DNA of 64,000 bases from Melastoma dodecandrum (GCA_029817715.1 JARUPY010000189.1:310001-374000); one strand, 5' to 3'. Positions 49,492 through 62,349 are shown, counted from the first letter of the stretch. Notes: generated from the letters alone by a model not told the origin. Made by a program: numbers and translations.

Positions 49492-51447
49492 AAGCTGGAT
49501 GTGACTAGATTGTCTCCCTTGCAGTCTTCTGTTTCTCAGTTCACTCTTCCCAGTTTTACCAATATTACGTTTAATCTAACGTATATGATGAAAAAATCAG
49601 TTCCTTCTGGGAATTTGTTCTTGGCTTCTGTTCTTTTCTTTATCTGCCAGTACTTTCTTCAATGATGACTTTTCACTTATCTTTGGCGTCTTCAATTCCA
49701 TTTCGACAAGGTGAACACATAGGCTTTAGTTACCTTATCTCCCTGGAGTACTCTCTGTTCCACCTTTTTGGCTGGATTGTGTTATTATCCTTTCTTTCTT
49801 CTCAAAATTTTTCTTATTATTTGTAGGGGCAAACATTTGATTAGAATTCTGCCCGATTCCAAAGTGTTTGTTTTTTATGTTAAATTGCTACTCACAAGAG
49901 GCTAGCTCTGTTAGGAGTCCCCTCGTTCCCGTTTGTTCATGGTCAAGCTCAATACCATATTGGAAAGAGATAAGAGTCCGACATAATATATATAGTCCAA
50001 CGTACTACTCCCTCTATTGCTTCTGATATTTCAACATTGGCCAATTGGTGTAACCCAGCCTGCCGTGTCGTGGCATGTTGATTCTGATGAGTGCTCGGTG
50101 CAGTGTTGATTAGTTTCAAACAGGGGAATTCTTGCTTGGGACAGATGCTAATGAGAGCTCGTGTTGTCGTCCAAGGTTCAACCGTTGCCACTTATGGCAG
50201 GGATGGCTTCATATTATGGAGTGAATCCCTGGAAGCGTTAAGAGATTTACATTCCTTTGCTCTCTGTTATCTTCATATAATGGATTATTAACTAATGGAT
50301 GCATTTTTCGAGGGTCAGAATTTTATTTTATTGAAGCCGAATCCCGTGGTTGATAGTTTTTTTTTCACTTTTATGTTCATTTATCATGCATTTTCACCTA
50401 CGCACGAGTTAGTAAAACGCTCAGACTATGAAATGAGAAGTCAGCGATGGGTGCGCAATTGCTTTGCTCTGTTGTTGTTTTTCAAATATCTTTGACACTT
50501 GCTAGGTGTTCGCGTCGCAAAACACGTCGCGATATATCGGGGACTCAAAGTGTTAAAGAAAATGTGATCGCTAATAAAAGTAAAAGAAGAACGAATAAAG
50601 ATTCACTAAGTATAAAAGAAAAGACTTACAGCCATCGTACAACAACACTTGAGACGAACAGATAGGTTGACAATCAAGCAGTCCTTCGGGGTCATAGAAT
50701 GATTGTCGTGTGTTTACAATCGACCAGGGCGGACTTATTTATAGACCACTAACTAATAATCATCAACCGACGCACATTTAACACGTGCTAAACATCCCAA
50801 GACTGATTGCTACTTATCTACTAAAACTATTCCATCGTCGATGCTTCACGAGCCATGGCTTCGGTTCTTCATATCCAGCGTCGAAAGTGAAGTCATTCGA
50901 TGAACCTTCGAGCACCCTTTTTATCGAACTGCCCCACTCAACTAATTCTCGACTTGAGTATCGATCCTTGCCTTGACATGTCGATCGAAGATCTCGCAGA
51001 GGGCGTCGATCCTAGCATCCATCAAAACCCATCGCAGAAGCCCAAAATATCGTTTTCCATGTAAACACTCGATGATGGCATTGATGGAAACTTCTGCATT
51101 GATGATACCATAATAGATTCTTCTTGCACCACTGTGGAATGTTGAAAATCTGATTATTTCCGCTAAATAATACCCTGGTGTAAACATGTGCTTCAGATAT
51201 CCTGGGCATGTATTCAGCAACTAGATGCGAAGCTGTGCTATTAAGAGCTTCGTATCATGAATGAGAAGCCAAAGTTTAAGCGATTACTGGGGTTATCCAG
51301 CATCTAAGAGGAAGTTGTTGTGCCTTCTTGACAGAGTTCGTGGCAAGCATAAACCCTGGTAATTTTAGGAAATCGAAGCCTCTTAAAATGAATTTCTGGG
51401 ATGTTGTTGAGTTTGGTACCTTTGTATTCATCTAATGGTGTATTTGG
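49492..51447. other. Spacer with no recognised gene
   Basis: Short open frames only. A segment near 50480-51000 has retroelement-like composition, with a minus-strand TATA-like tctataaataag at about 50731-50742, but no paired LTR, primer site or coding domain was found. Confidence 0.45.
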
Positions 51448-51730
51448 TGTGAAAAGGGTTGCCACCTAAAATGGGGCAAATCCAAGTCCCACGTCAGAAA
51501 GGTAAAAGACTCCGGCCTTGTATATAAGCCTAAGCGGCCTACTCCATTTACAGCCAATTGGTTTTAGAGTGGAACCCCGCTGGACTTGTATGTTGGGCTC
51601 GGCATATGGGTCGGTCCGATATTCTAACATGGTATCAGAGCCCGGTTAAGCCAAGTAAAAACCGATGATGGGCCTCCCTCGCCCAAAGACTCCGGTCTTG
51701 TATATAAGCCTAAGCGGACTACTTCCTTTT
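51448..51730 (+). mobile_element. TRIM-like short LTR element, partial
   Basis: A candidate LTR (about 51448-51629, starting TGTGAAAA and ending CTAACA) is followed immediately by TGGTATCAGAGC (51630-51641), the primer site for initiator tRNA-Met. About 40 bp later the LTR segment containing actccgg..ttgtatataagcc repeats (51684-51730 against 51504-51549, offset 180 bp) before similarity stops. A TATA motif (tgtatataag) lies inside. The tiny internal region without coding sequence fits a TRIM; the second LTR is truncated. Confidence 0.65.
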
Positions 51731-53080
51731 TCCCTGGTTCGGGCTGGTTTCTACCGGTGAATTCATATCTTTCTCTTGTTGCTGTTATGATTGTCAGTGA
51801 TCTCTGAAACCGCCTCGATTATCAACTGTTTTAAATGTTGGCTGCTTGCTGTGCTCTGTATCCTGTCATCTTCTGTGCTCCTCCTTGGGTGAATAAACAA
51901 TTGAGTTGTCCTGTCCCTTGCACGCACTGTCACAGTTGCTCCTCCTTGCTTGCCGGTCGATTGATTGCTTGCATGATCAAAAGCACTCCCTAGTCCCTCC
52001 CACTATTTGTCGCTTCGATCTAGTCAGATGGGACGGGAGATACGACACGACACGACATGATTGTGGGTTTTCCATTGTCGTTGTCTCCCCATAAAATTTA
52101 ATGATCTTAGCCTTCTGCCTTGACAGTTATGCGTCCGTTCTTCCTTCTCAACCATATCATGGAGGTAAGGATATATCTCTCCTAAGATTTTTCCTTTCAC
52201 TTGTATTCTATTTTTCCGATTGGTTTGGTTGAATAATTGAACTGTTTCCAACGCATTCAGTGACTGACGGGCAGCAGAGGAGCGAACCAATAGGAAGAGG
52301 TCGACTCTGAGTTATGAGGATTGGGGGAGACAAATTTGGCCCCTGTGATTGGGAAGATGAAGCCAGGTGCACGTGAGAGGGAGACAGATGTGGGGTGGAG
52401 CAGAAGTGGGTGTGGTCTTCCCGTGTGCAAATTGAGCAGAAAAAGAGCTGTCAAACACACATACAAAACGCCTTCAAAGGAAAATGGTGTCTAGTACCAT
52501 CATGGTCCCCTCTCTTATCTTAACCATGCATCATGGCATTCCCATCCCTGGTCTTAACTGAAAAAGGCAGCACCTCCCCCCCTAGTTGGGCATTGGCATC
52601 ATTGTCTTTCATCCCTTAGCTATAACCCCCCCACCCACCCACCCACCCCTACTCCTTGATCTCCTTGTCATGTAGCATTAGTTGTCCTCAGTGGATGTGG
52701 GGTTGGTTTCTTCATGGTCATTATTCACTGCACTAGTGTTTAGGGTTAGTAATGAGATGGGAGGTAAAGGTAGGGGGATTATTACCATCAGTTTTATGAG
52801 GATAGGATGGGTAATAAAGCTGGTTTTCATTCCATGGGGGGACTGTGGAGTAGTAGTGTGTGTTTTTGTCTTGTCTGTTGTTGTTTCTTTGGGGTTAAAT
52901 GCTCCATCACTTTAGTTGTTGGTCGGGTTTAAATGTCATCTTGAAATGAAAGCAGTTTCCAGACCCAAGTGGATTGAGTTTTGGACGCATGTGGGGCTCT
53001 TTTTTGCATCAGTAAAACTGTCGTTTTGTGTTTGCTAACTCCATTTCTTGGAATGGGAGGGTTCTCTGCCTTTGCCTCCC
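51731..53080. other. Spacer upstream of the HLH gene
   Basis: No gene is recognised. It has an ACCC tract at about 52626-52649 and a TGTGTG-rich, T/G-rich stretch (52690-52900) that is open in one frame but has no domain. Confidence 0.5.
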
Positions 53081-53081
53081 A

Positions 53082-53090
53082 TATATAATA
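53082..53090 (+). promoter_or_regulatory. TATA box of the small HLH gene
   Basis: tatataata lies about 95 bp before the chosen ATG at 53184. The earlier in-frame ATG at 53028 lies upstream of it, which supports 53184 as start. Confidence 0.55.
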
Positions 53091-53183
53091 AATAAGCCTC
53101 GGCCTCCTCCCCCGGCGTGCAACGCAGCTCCCCGTTTTATCTCCTCCCCACCTTTCCCCTTGCTTTCCTGGTGTTCTGCATCT

Positions 53184-53483
53184 ATGTACTCATCCAGTTC
53201 GGACGAATCCCTCTGCCTGAAGAGAGCCGAAACCGGCCCTGGGGGAACCTCCACGAGGGGGAAGTGGAGGAGGACCAGGAAATCAAGACCACCCCGTGAC
53301 GGGAACGACGCGGTGAAGATGAAGGTGCAGAAGCTCAAGAAGCTGGTCCCTGGCGGGGATGACCTCAAGACAGAGGGGCTCTTGTCCCGTACGGCCGATT
53401 ACATCGTCCACATGAGGATCCAAGTCAACTTGTTACAGACACTCCTCATGTTGCATCGTCACCACCCACCAGATGGATCTTAA
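53184..53483 (+). CDS. Atypical (non-DNA-binding) HLH protein, IBH1/UPB1/PAR-like
   Basis: An intronless 99-residue protein. Residues about 45-95 form a helix-loop-helix: helix 1 VKMKVQKLKKLVPGG, a short loop, then helix 2 LLSRTADYIVHMRIQVNLLQ. The basic region before it (KWRRTRKSRPPR) lacks the His-Glu-Arg set needed to bind E-boxes. Family members of this size act by pairing with other bHLH factors and blocking them, often in growth control by light or brassinosteroid. That role is inferred from family. Helix 2 with TADYI and the LVPGG turn are the strongest signs. The exact subgroup (IBH1, UPBEAT1 or PAR) cannot be decided by eye. The start MYSSSSDE is chosen because of the TATA box downstream of the earlier ATG. 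Confidence 0.75.
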   Translation: MYSSSSDESLCLKRAETGPGGTSTRGKWRRTRKSRPPRDGNDAVKMKVQKLKKLVPGGDDLKTEGLLSRTADYIVHMRIQVNLLQTLLMLHRHHPPDGS

Positions 53484-55472
53484 TAAGAAGAGATAAAAAA
53501 AAAACAATCTCTCCCTCTGGATGTGGTTTTCCCTTGTGCAGCAGTGTCCCTCTTGTAATTAGAACCGGCGGAACAACGTATTTACCAAAAAAAAAAAAAC
53601 AACCAAGGAAGGGATTTCTCACTTGCCATGACGGTAGAGATGTCTCAACTTCTACGTCTTAGTTCGCCGCATTTCTTTTTACCACACGGCCTTCTTCTGG
53701 GACAAGCTAGATCTGAAAAGCATTTTGATTACAGTTACGAGTTACCAGCTTCATATTCTATCTGCATATGTTCTGCAAGTCATCGGCACTTTTAACGAAC
53801 TCTCTCAGATGGGCATACTGGGGCCCATTAGTTAACCGGAAAGGCCCGTAAACAACGACGGCTCGAATTGGGCCCAACGTCTACAGGCGTCTGGAGGGAG
53901 GAAGGAATCATCCCTCCCCATCGACCGACGCCTTTCCCGGGGGGAAAGAGTTTCTGCAACGAAACAAAGAGAAGGATTACTTGGCTTTCTTCTTCGTTGA
54001 GATTAATTCCGGCCTACATTTACGGCTTTAGCTTTAGAAGTTAACCACCGTCGGGACGAGGTATGAACACAGTGCGTGCACGGTTTGAGATTCTGCCCGC
54101 AAAATGCGTGGCGTCCTATTCAAGTTCGTTTGATAGTGTGACATACTTCTGCTAAGCTTGTAGAGATATTAATCATGGCGACCTTAGTTTCGTCCACTGT
54201 GATTGGAATGAGGGTGAATGTGTTTTGGGCATGGATGACCAGCTTGCTGCTCCAAATTAGAGTACTGCAGTCGATATGGTAGAAGATGAAAGCGGTGGTG
54301 GAGACGAAGACGATAAGATAGCCGGTCAAGCTGAACCTTTACGACTAACGCTGTGCATGTTTCTGCGGTGTTCCGTCGTAGTCAAACTTATTATACCCAT
54401 AAAATTTAAAAATTTCCCTCCAAAATATCACGAACCCTTCAAATAACTTTTAAATCTCATCAACTCCTTTCCGACTTCCACTGAATCAAACACGCCCTTA
54501 AAGCTCACAAGTCAAAACATAACACACACCACCAGAATCACGCTTTAACTTGTTCAAAGCGTGTATAATTCCATCTTTTTTTTTTTTGTAGGTGAAGGTG
54601 GCAATTTGTTGTATGCTGTGTAGTTTCCTAGCTGATGCTAAAAGATACAGTACGAAAAGTCACCCAGGAGGAGTGAGTACTTGAGAGGAATGGATTGGTC
54701 GAGGTGGGGTCGTTTTGTTTTGGTGACATCCTGGTCCTCTATAATGTCTTCTTTCCCTTCACTTTCAACAGGAATTAGGAAGGGGAAGAAGCCATAATCC
54801 AGATGATCTGACAATTTGTGAACAGATCCAAATGCACTGCCAACTTACTTACCCGTGCTGATCCATAGATGATGACTAGTTCCCCACCTCCCGATCATCA
54901 TCGTCTTGATAAAGCACTCATCGCGGACAGATGCAGCAGCTGCTGTCCTGCCGAGTTCACAAGGTGACATAGTCCTTCCTGTCAACGACTTCAGAATGCG
55001 GCATCTGATTTAGAAGACGGAGAAAGGGTGCTTCCAAAGAAGACCCGACCCTTTCAATCTCCCCTCAACTGAATTCCGGCTTCCCATGTTTTTATCCGGT
55101 AACGACTTCCCTGGTCCCAATCAAGAATTGCTCGCATGAATGCGAATTGGAAGGGCGATTCGACTTTGCAGTTTGTCCCAGAAGATTGTTCTCCAAGGCC
55201 TATACTTCTCTGGCGGTTTTAGTTGCCGGCCGATTCGCTCTGTGTCGTTAGGTCCCTTGGTGTTCTCGGCCTAAAAAGGGCAACAACTTCATCCGAGACC
55301 ATTTTCCCTTAAATATTAATTATTATTTTAGACAAATTATAAATATTAAAAAAAAAAAGATTGTATATTAATCTCAGTTTTTAAGTAGTAATATTCAAAG
55401 ATAGAGAGGAGAAGCGGGTGCTCAACAGTGGGGGATGCGTCTCTTCTCTAGTGATCTGATCAAAATCGAAAG
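53484..55472. other. Spacer upstream of RDR2
   Basis: No gene is recognised. It has poly-A at about 53588-53600, a T run near 54577-54588 and an A run near 55351-55360. The stretch 54060-54340 has protein-like frames broken by stops and no recognised motif. RDR2 promoter elements were not identified. Confidence 0.5.
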
Positions 55473-58400
55473 ATGGGGGAAGGAGTGACCGCCGCCAGGC
55501 CCACCGTCCGCATCCTCCACTTGCCCCAGACTACCACCGCCCTCGACCTCCTGACCTTCCTCGAGTCCCGCTTCGGCCCTGGCTCCGTCTCCGCCGTCGA
55601 CATCCCCACTGATCGCCGCAACTGGAAGCCCCGCCCCTTCGCCCGCGTCCTCTTCTCCTCCCTCCCCCTTGCCTCCGCTGCCCTCTCCCTCGGCACCCTC
55701 GCCTTTGGCTCTCGTCGCATCGCCTTCACCTCCTCCTTTGATGACGTCCTCCCTGTCCCCCACGACCCCCGCCACCGCTTCGACCTCGGCTGCAGCCTTG
55801 TCACGGGTTTCGTGTTCTCTAGGGACGCCGTCTGCGAGCTCTGCCGGTGGGACGGGGTCCGCTGTTGGGTTATGCCCGACAGGAATAGGGTCGAGTTCTG
55901 GGTCGTCGAGAAGGGTTCCGGCTGCTTTGAGTATAAGATGGAGGTGAAGTTTGAGGATGTGATGGAGTCCGTCGGTTGTCGTTTGAATGAGAGCGAGCAT
56001 GTCAATGCGGTAGTCATAAAGGTTTGTTGGTGCTCTTTCTTCAAACCACTGTCCATGTTGCCATAGAGCATGCCGTTCTGGAGGTGTTTTCTGAGTTGGC
56101 AAAGAGATTTTCTAGTGACTGGTGCGGATTAGTCGAATTTGGAAGATCGCGGTACTGTGAATATTATTAGACCCTGTCTAGATATGTATGCGCGTTTGTT
56201 CCGGGACTCAATCTTGGAGTCGGCTAAGCATCTTCCCTGTTGTTGATTGCGGATTAGTTAATTTTAGCGAGAATAGTAAATGGTAATTTATCGGTACTAC
56301 GTGCTTTTTAATAGTAACTGAGAGGATGCCTTTACGACTTTGTGTGCCTAAGTTCATAGTAACTGATCCTAGTGCTCCTTTACATGGACGTTGCTATGGT
56401 TTTTTCAAAGCTGTTGAAGTGGATTCTGATATGTGTGCTTTCTGTTTTTCACATTGCAGTTTAAGTACGGACCGAGGATCTACAGGAGAATTTCTGGTCC
56501 TCAGGTTGATTCAAAGTTCCGTACCGATAGATACCACATCTACAAAGAAGATTTCGACTTTCTGTGGGTCCGTACGACAGATTTCACCCCAACTATGGCA
56601 ATCGGGCAGTCTAACTGTTTCGTGTGGAAAATTGATGGAGAGGTATCTGCTTCTGATGCGTTTGGAAGTCTTCCTTTCTACAAGGAGGAAGCCTTTAGTC
56701 TAAGTGTAGGGGAAGGGGACGACTTCTATTCACAGTTTCCGATTGTCCCGCTTCTGGAGAGCAGACCTTTCCCAGAACTAGATTACGAGGTCTTTTTCCA
56801 ATTGAATTCCCTTGTTCACACTCAAAAGATCAGTCTCGTTGCAGCATACCACCTAGCAGACTCCCTAAAGACTGTCGATGTTGACTCGGCCATTTCGGTT
56901 CTTCAGAAGCTGCACAAGCTCAAGACTATCTGCTATGAACCTGTGCCCTTTGTGAAGGTGCAGTTACATGTCCTGAAGGGAGAAAGCAAGCATGTTCCTT
57001 CGTCATATGTCAAAAAGCTGACAGATGATAACGGCATGTACTGCCACAGAGCCTTAATTACCCCAACAAAGATATATTGCTTGGGTCCTGAGCTGGAGAC
57101 ATCGAACTATGTAGTAAAGAACTTCAAAGAACATGCTTCGGACTTTCTTAGAGTCACTTTTGTCGAGGAAGACTGGAGTAAAATTCCTATAAATGCCATT
57201 TCTACAAGCACCCGTTCTGGGTTTTTCTCAAAACAGTTGAGAACAGAGATATACCATCGGATTCTGAATGTTCTTCGTGATGGTATTGCGATAGGAGAGA
57301 AAAGGTTTCAGTTTCTTGCCTTCTCGGCCAGCCAACTGCGGTCTAGCTCTGTTTGGATGTTTGCTTCTAATGAAAAGGTGACAGCTGAACAGATAAGAGA
57401 ATGGATGGGCTGCTTCAAAAATATCCGGAACATATCAAAATGTGCTGCCAGGATGGGTCAGTTGTTCAGCTCGTCCATCCAAAGTCATGTTGTCCCAACC
57501 CAGGATGTGGAGATCCTACCTGATATAGAGATCACTACCGATGGTGTTGATTATTGTTTCTCAGATGGGATAGGGAAGATCTCTCTACCTTTTGCGAGGC
57601 AAGTTGCTCAAAAGTGCGGCTTGAACCATACTCCTTCGGCATTTCAGATACGTTACGGGGGTTACAAGGGGGTGATAGCAGTTGACCGCCGATCCTTCAG
57701 GAAGTTGTCTCTTCGTGACAGCATGCTGAAGTTTGAGTCATCAAATACAATGCTTAACATCACCAAGTGGAGTGAAGCCATGCCTTGCTATCTGAATAGG
57801 GAGATCATCACTCTGCTTTCTACCTTGGGAGTGAAGGACGAAGTTTTCGAAGCAATGCAGCACGAGCAGTTGCTTCTTCTAGGAAAAATGTTGACTGATA
57901 CAGAGGCTGCCTTAAATGTCTTGGAGAGTTTGAGCGGCACCGATAAGAGAAACGTCCTTGTGAAGATGCTGCAAATGGGATATAAGCCAAATGCAGAACC
58001 TTTTCTGCTAATGATGCTTCAGATGCATCATGCGACCCAGATGGCTGAATTAAAAAGTAGGTGTCGCATTCATATGCCCAAGGGTCGGGTCCTCCTAGGT
58101 TGTCTGGATGAAACTGGGATTCTAAATTATGGCCAAGTCTATGTCCGAGTAACGCTAACTAAATCAGAGCTGGAATCTCGGCAGCAGAAGTTTTTCCACA
58201 CGATAGATGAGACGTCCTCTGTGCTCTTTGGGAATGTTATTGTCACGAAAAATCCATGCCTTCATCCAGGGGACATTAGAGTTCTCAAGGCTGTTTACAG
58301 TGCCGAATTAGAAGAGATGGGCTTGGTTGATTGCGTGGTCTTCCCGCAAAAGGGGGAAAGGTTTGGACTAATTTTCATGCTTCCTTTAAAGTTTGATTCG

Positions 58401-59490
58401 ACATGCCACCACAGTTTTTATCGAGATAAATATGCTCATTGGCCTTTATATATTTTGAAGGCCTCATCCGAATGAATGCTCTGGTGGTGATCTGGATGGA
58501 GATTTGTACTTTGTCAGTTGGGGGGAGGATCTCATACCACCTGAAACCGAGCCTCCAATGGATTATACGGCCAGAAGACCGCGTATAATGGATCATGAAG
58601 TAACCCTCGAGGTTATTTTTCACTCGACTGTCATAATATGCCCCGAACATGTTTTCCATTCTGAAATCCCTGATGCTTGAGTTTTCTGTGTCTTGGTTTA
58701 GGAAATATGTCGCTTCTTTGTGGATTACATGATCAATGACACTCTGGGAGCAATCTCAACTGCGCATTTGGTTCATGCGGATCGTGAACCGGACAAGGCG
58801 AGAAGCGAAAACTGTTTGCAGTTGGCGACACTTCATTCTATGGCTGTTGATTTTGCCAAGACCGGAGCTCCTGCTGAGATGCCCAGATTTCTAAAACCTA
58901 GAGAGTTTCCCGACTTCATGGAGAGGACAGAGAAACCAATGTATGTATCCACAGGAGTGCTCGGAAAGCTGTACCGTGCGACCATCGCCTCCTCCCCAGC
59001 CAGATGTAAGTTCACCTGGTCACGGGACGTTGCAGAAGAATACTATGACCCTGAGCTGGTGGCCGATGGTTTCGAACCCTACCTCAAAACGGCCGAAATA
59101 CACCGGGGGACTTATACCGAGAAGCTGAGCGCATTGATGCTCTACTACGGGGCGGACAGCGAGGACGAAATCCTTACTGGCAACCTGCAGAAGAAGGCCT
59201 CGTATTTGCAGCGGGACAACAGGAGGTACGGGGACATGAAGGATCGGATCTCGCTGTCAGTCAAGGGCCTCCAGAAGGAAGCGAAGGGATGGTTCGACAG
59301 CAGCTGCAGCAGCCAGGAGGAGCAGCTGATGCTGGCGTCGGCGTGGTACCACGTCACGTACCACCCGGACTTTGCGGACAAGGGCCTCAATTTCCTGAGT
59401 TTCCCGTGGATCGTGGGGGACGTGCTGCTGGGGATCAAGTCCGAGAAGCAGCCCATGAGGGCTCAACTACAAAGGAGCAACTCGTCTTAA
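55473..59490 (+). CDS. RDR2: RNA-dependent RNA polymerase 2
   Basis: RDR2 turns Pol IV transcripts into double-stranded RNA for 24-nt siRNAs and RNA-directed DNA methylation, silencing transposons. Four exons, 55473-56021, 56460-58360, 58461-58611 and 58702-59490, have consistent phases and give 1129 residues, the usual length. The N-terminal RRM-like region shows RILHLPQTTTALDLLTFLES and DRRNWKPRPFARVLFSS, a pattern typical of RDR2 rather than RDR1 or RDR6. The core shows WIRTTDF-like WVRTTDFTPTMAIGQS, DGIGKISLPFARQVAQKCGL, AFQIRYGGYKGV and NPCLHPGDIRVL. The catalytic box DLDGD is at residues 827-831. The C-terminal part ends with AWYHVTYHP and LSFPWIVGDVLL. No lesion is seen. Exon 1 is GC-rich, unlike the rest, which explains a long open frame on its opposite strand. 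Confidence 0.96.
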
Positions 59491-59853
59491 TCTCCATGAA
59501 CTAACTTGAATATAATCAAGTTATGCTAAATTGGGATCAATCGGGTAGGGGAAAACACTGAAAAACACAGCCCATCCATCCATCCACGTGATTTGATAAA
59601 ATATTACTTGGATGGCGTAGTACAAAATGAAATCCAACCATTTCCTTCTTTCCTTTTCCTTTGCCTCTTACACAAACCAAAATACAAACAAAAAACAACC
59701 TTAAAAAAACAATCCAAATAAGGCCGCTTTCCAAGCTTTTTGTTTTTTACGGCCCTTTAGGACGAAAAGAAGTGGATTAGTGACGTCACCACGGTCAACT
59801 ATTCGGCGGCGACGGTTACTCCGCTGAAAACCCAGCCCCCCGTCCTTCCCCTT
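59491..59853. other. Short spacer between convergent genes
   Basis: About 360 bp separate the RDR2 stop from the stop of the minus-strand gene, so the two genes are convergent and share this 3' region. It holds CATC-rich sequence near 59570-59585. No gene is seen. Confidence 0.6.
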
Positions 59854-60399
59854 CTAACCACCCTCATTCGCCGTCCCTCCGCCTCCGCCCCTGCCATAAG
59901 CCACGGCGAAGCTCCTCAGCCTCCTGAACTCATCCTCGTCGTCCAAGTTGCCGTGACACTCGTCGAAATTCAGCGAATAATTCACCAGATCATAGTTCAA
60001 CTTCCCTCCTCCTCCTCCGCCGTCGGGGGATCCTACGATTGCCCCCGGGTTCCTGCACCCCTTCCTCCTGATCCTCCTGATGAAGGTCTTCCACTTGGGA
60101 CCCGCTATCAACTCCGACCACTCCCTGATCTTCTTGATAACGCGGAGCCCCGGCGCCCACCACCTGTTGTTGTAGTGAGAGGAACCGATGCGATCCCAGA
60201 AGTAGGAGGAGGAGGAGGATGTGGATCGGATTGCACGGGAGTGTTGGAAGCACGGGAGGCTGAACCGTGGGCTGCGGAAGGTTGGCTCGAGGAGTGGCGT
60301 CGCGGAGGATGAGGATCTGTCGGCGCGTTCCTCCTCGTCGTAGTCCTCGACGATGATCGGGATCGGACCTTCCTTGTGCAGGATCTTGGGCGGTTCCAT
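59854..60399 (-). CDS. Uncharacterised plant protein of the YDxxxYxLNFD family
   Basis: An intronless 181-residue protein from a true ATG at 60399. I recognise it as one of a plant-wide group without a known function, marked by a central basic block EWSELIAGPKWKTFIRRIRRK (residues about 93-113) and then KLNYDLVNYSLNFDE (about 132-147). The N-terminus starts MEPPKILHKEGPIPIIVEDY and is acidic; the C-terminus is Gly-rich. There is no signal peptide or membrane segment. The IRRIRRK stretch might be a nuclear signal, which is speculation. A TATA-like motif lies 66-74 bp upstream. Confidence 0.8.
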   Translation of the reverse strand: MEPPKILHKEGPIPIIVEDYDEEERADRSSSSATPLLEPTFRSPRFSLPCFQHSRAIRSTSSSSSYFWDRIGSSHYNNRWWAPGLRVIKKIREWSELIAGPKWKTFIRRIRRKGCRNPGAIVGSPDGGGGGGKLNYDLVNYSLNFDECHGNLDDEDEFRRLRSFAVAYGRGGGGGTANEGG

Positions 60400-60464
60400 G
60401 GTACGGAATCCCCTCCCCCCCTACAATTCCTCAATTTCCTCTTAGTACCAATCAATGCGCTTTT

Positions 60465-60473
60465 CTATATAAA
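60465..60473 (-). promoter_or_regulatory. TATA box of the uncharacterised gene
   Basis: On the minus strand TTTATATAG lies 66-74 bp before the ATG at 60399, a normal distance for a plant gene with a short leader. Confidence 0.6.
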
Positions 60474-61646
60474 CCCAGCTGAGATTTTTCTGTGATTGCC
60501 TCTAGAGAAGGTCTTTCAATTGTGCCTGATATATAAGTTACGAAAAAACGAAGAATTGTTTAATTCTGTTTTGTTTCTTGTGCTTGACATTCACCACTCC
60601 TTTCATCATTGGAAAGCAACACACACACACCACTGTTGTTTCTACCAGGTTTTTTTTTTACGGATTTCGCTCTTGTTTTTTAATGAAAAAAAAAACAAAT
60701 TGCGAAAATATGGTAACTAAATCATCGTCTGAAATATTTTCATTTTATATATAAGACGATATGATAATAATGAAAAAGTCAGTTAAATCGTCTTAGGTCT
60801 ACAAAAATATTTTCCCGAGTATCTTAAAATTGTTATCTTAAATGTGATTTGATAAAATTTAGCGATTGTCGAGATTTGAAATAATATATTATATATAAAA
60901 TCAAAATTTTTATTTTAACGGCGACTTAATATGATATTTAGATAATTTCTAAAACTTTTTTTTTAATAAGCAACGCAGATCAGTAGACTTTTTAATCGAA
61001 TACAAAAAAGGTAATCATTCACTAAAGGAAAGTAAATCCCACCCTTTTCCTTCTTTTTAACCTTTGTCTCCTTTCCCACTTTTACCCCCTTCATTGCCAT
61101 TGATTGCTTATTGATGTTGTTAGTTCACATTAACGTTGTCCTTCTCCTGCGGTTGTGATTTAATATTACGAGGTTAAGTTGCGAAAATATTTCATAAAAT
61201 AAAATATATATATCAGAATTTTTTAAAATCAGAGTTGGTAATCTCGATTTTGTCATTCTTTAAAATAGGAGTTACCACTCCTATTTTCTTAAAAAGTAAA
61301 ACTAAAAATTAGAGTCAACGGCTCTAATTTCCTTTAAAAAAAATAGGATTCCAATTATAAAAAATTATTTGACGAATTTTGAAAATATTTTGTGAAATAT
61401 TTTCGAGACTAACCTTAAATTGGTATAAAGCCTTGAATTGAATTTCATCTGAACTAACTCGTAAACTAAGCGAGGGTCTGGGTTGTTGATCTTCTTAATG
61501 GTATTTAAAGGAGAAGTTAATAACTTGTGAGGGAGGAGGTTGCTTTTAGCCTGCGGGTGAACTGATTGGTGGGGTCGTCCTGGGGAGATGAGTGCAGATA
61601 ATCCGCTTCCTCCTAGTGGATGTAATCAAGTTTTGTTGTTTCATTT
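60474..61646. other. AT-rich spacer
   Basis: No gene is recognised. A CA tract lies near 60620-60632 and runs of A/T are frequent. Confidence 0.55.
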
Positions 61647-61799
61647 AAGGCTGTGTTTGGGGAGAGGCAAGAAAAAGAAAACCAAGGAAAACACGTTTCC
61701 CAATAAAATCTCCAACTCCAAACATTCAAAGTTTTTTCTCATTTTCCCTTCTTTTCTTTTTTTTTTTCGCTTTCTATTCTTACAAATCCAAGCACGGCG
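61647..61799. mobile_element. Possible degenerate MITE related to the one at 44526
   Basis: The left end after ttaa reads GGCTGTGTTTGGGGAG, the same 12-base end as the MITE at 44526. The right end CCAAGCACGGCG matches the complement of that end at about 9 of 12 positions. The target duplication is unclear, so this is tentative. Confidence 0.4.
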
Positions 61800-62347
61800 A
61801 AATCGTTGCTTGGTTCGAGTTGCTGTACAAGTTGGAATAGAGCTGTGGCGTTATTTATTTAGTTGACGTCCCTTATTTGGTTCACAGGAAGGATCAAACG
61901 CTTCCTACCAAATATATGGGCTTGAAGTTATGAGGAAGACCAACTTGGGTTTATTATATAAATATTTCACAAGAGTAACGAGACAGGTACGAACAGTGTT
62001 TCCTATTGAAACACATTACAGCAGATTTGTTTTGTTTTTTGAAGATGCTTATTCCTGGCAGTCTTTTTCTGTGCCAGCCCATCTGCTAAAATTTGAAGGA
62101 GACGATATAGATGATTTTATATTGAGCGAAGACACGAGAATTGTTCGGTTTCGTCAAAAGAAGTATGTTCATGCTTGTTTCACATTGCTTATCAAGACAG
62201 CACCTGGCTTTGAAGGCTATCCTTGGGCTCTCGAGTCTCTGTTGCATTTGGCGTCTCAAGCAAGAATTATTGGGTAAAGCCTTAGGAGTTTGAAATCCGC
62301 TCAAAGACTAGCGTTCGCCTTGTTCAACGCTAAGTCGAGATCCAACA
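61800..62347. other. Probable copia 5' LTR region, left edge unknown
   Basis: The primer site at 62350 implies that an LTR ends near 62347 (...atccaaca). The 3' LTR lies outside the window, so the start of this LTR cannot be fixed. An open frame 61930-62277 (115 codons) has no recognised domain. Confidence 0.45.
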
Positions 62348-62349
62348 TT

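Noticed and set aside
55422..56102. A 226-codon open frame opposite RDR2 exon 1
   Set aside because: It is a GC-rich antisense shadow of a strongly supported exon, low in complexity, with no domain.
61930..62277. 115-codon frame just before the copia primer site
   Set aside because: Lies where the LTR is expected and has no recognised motif; kept only as part of the LTR region.
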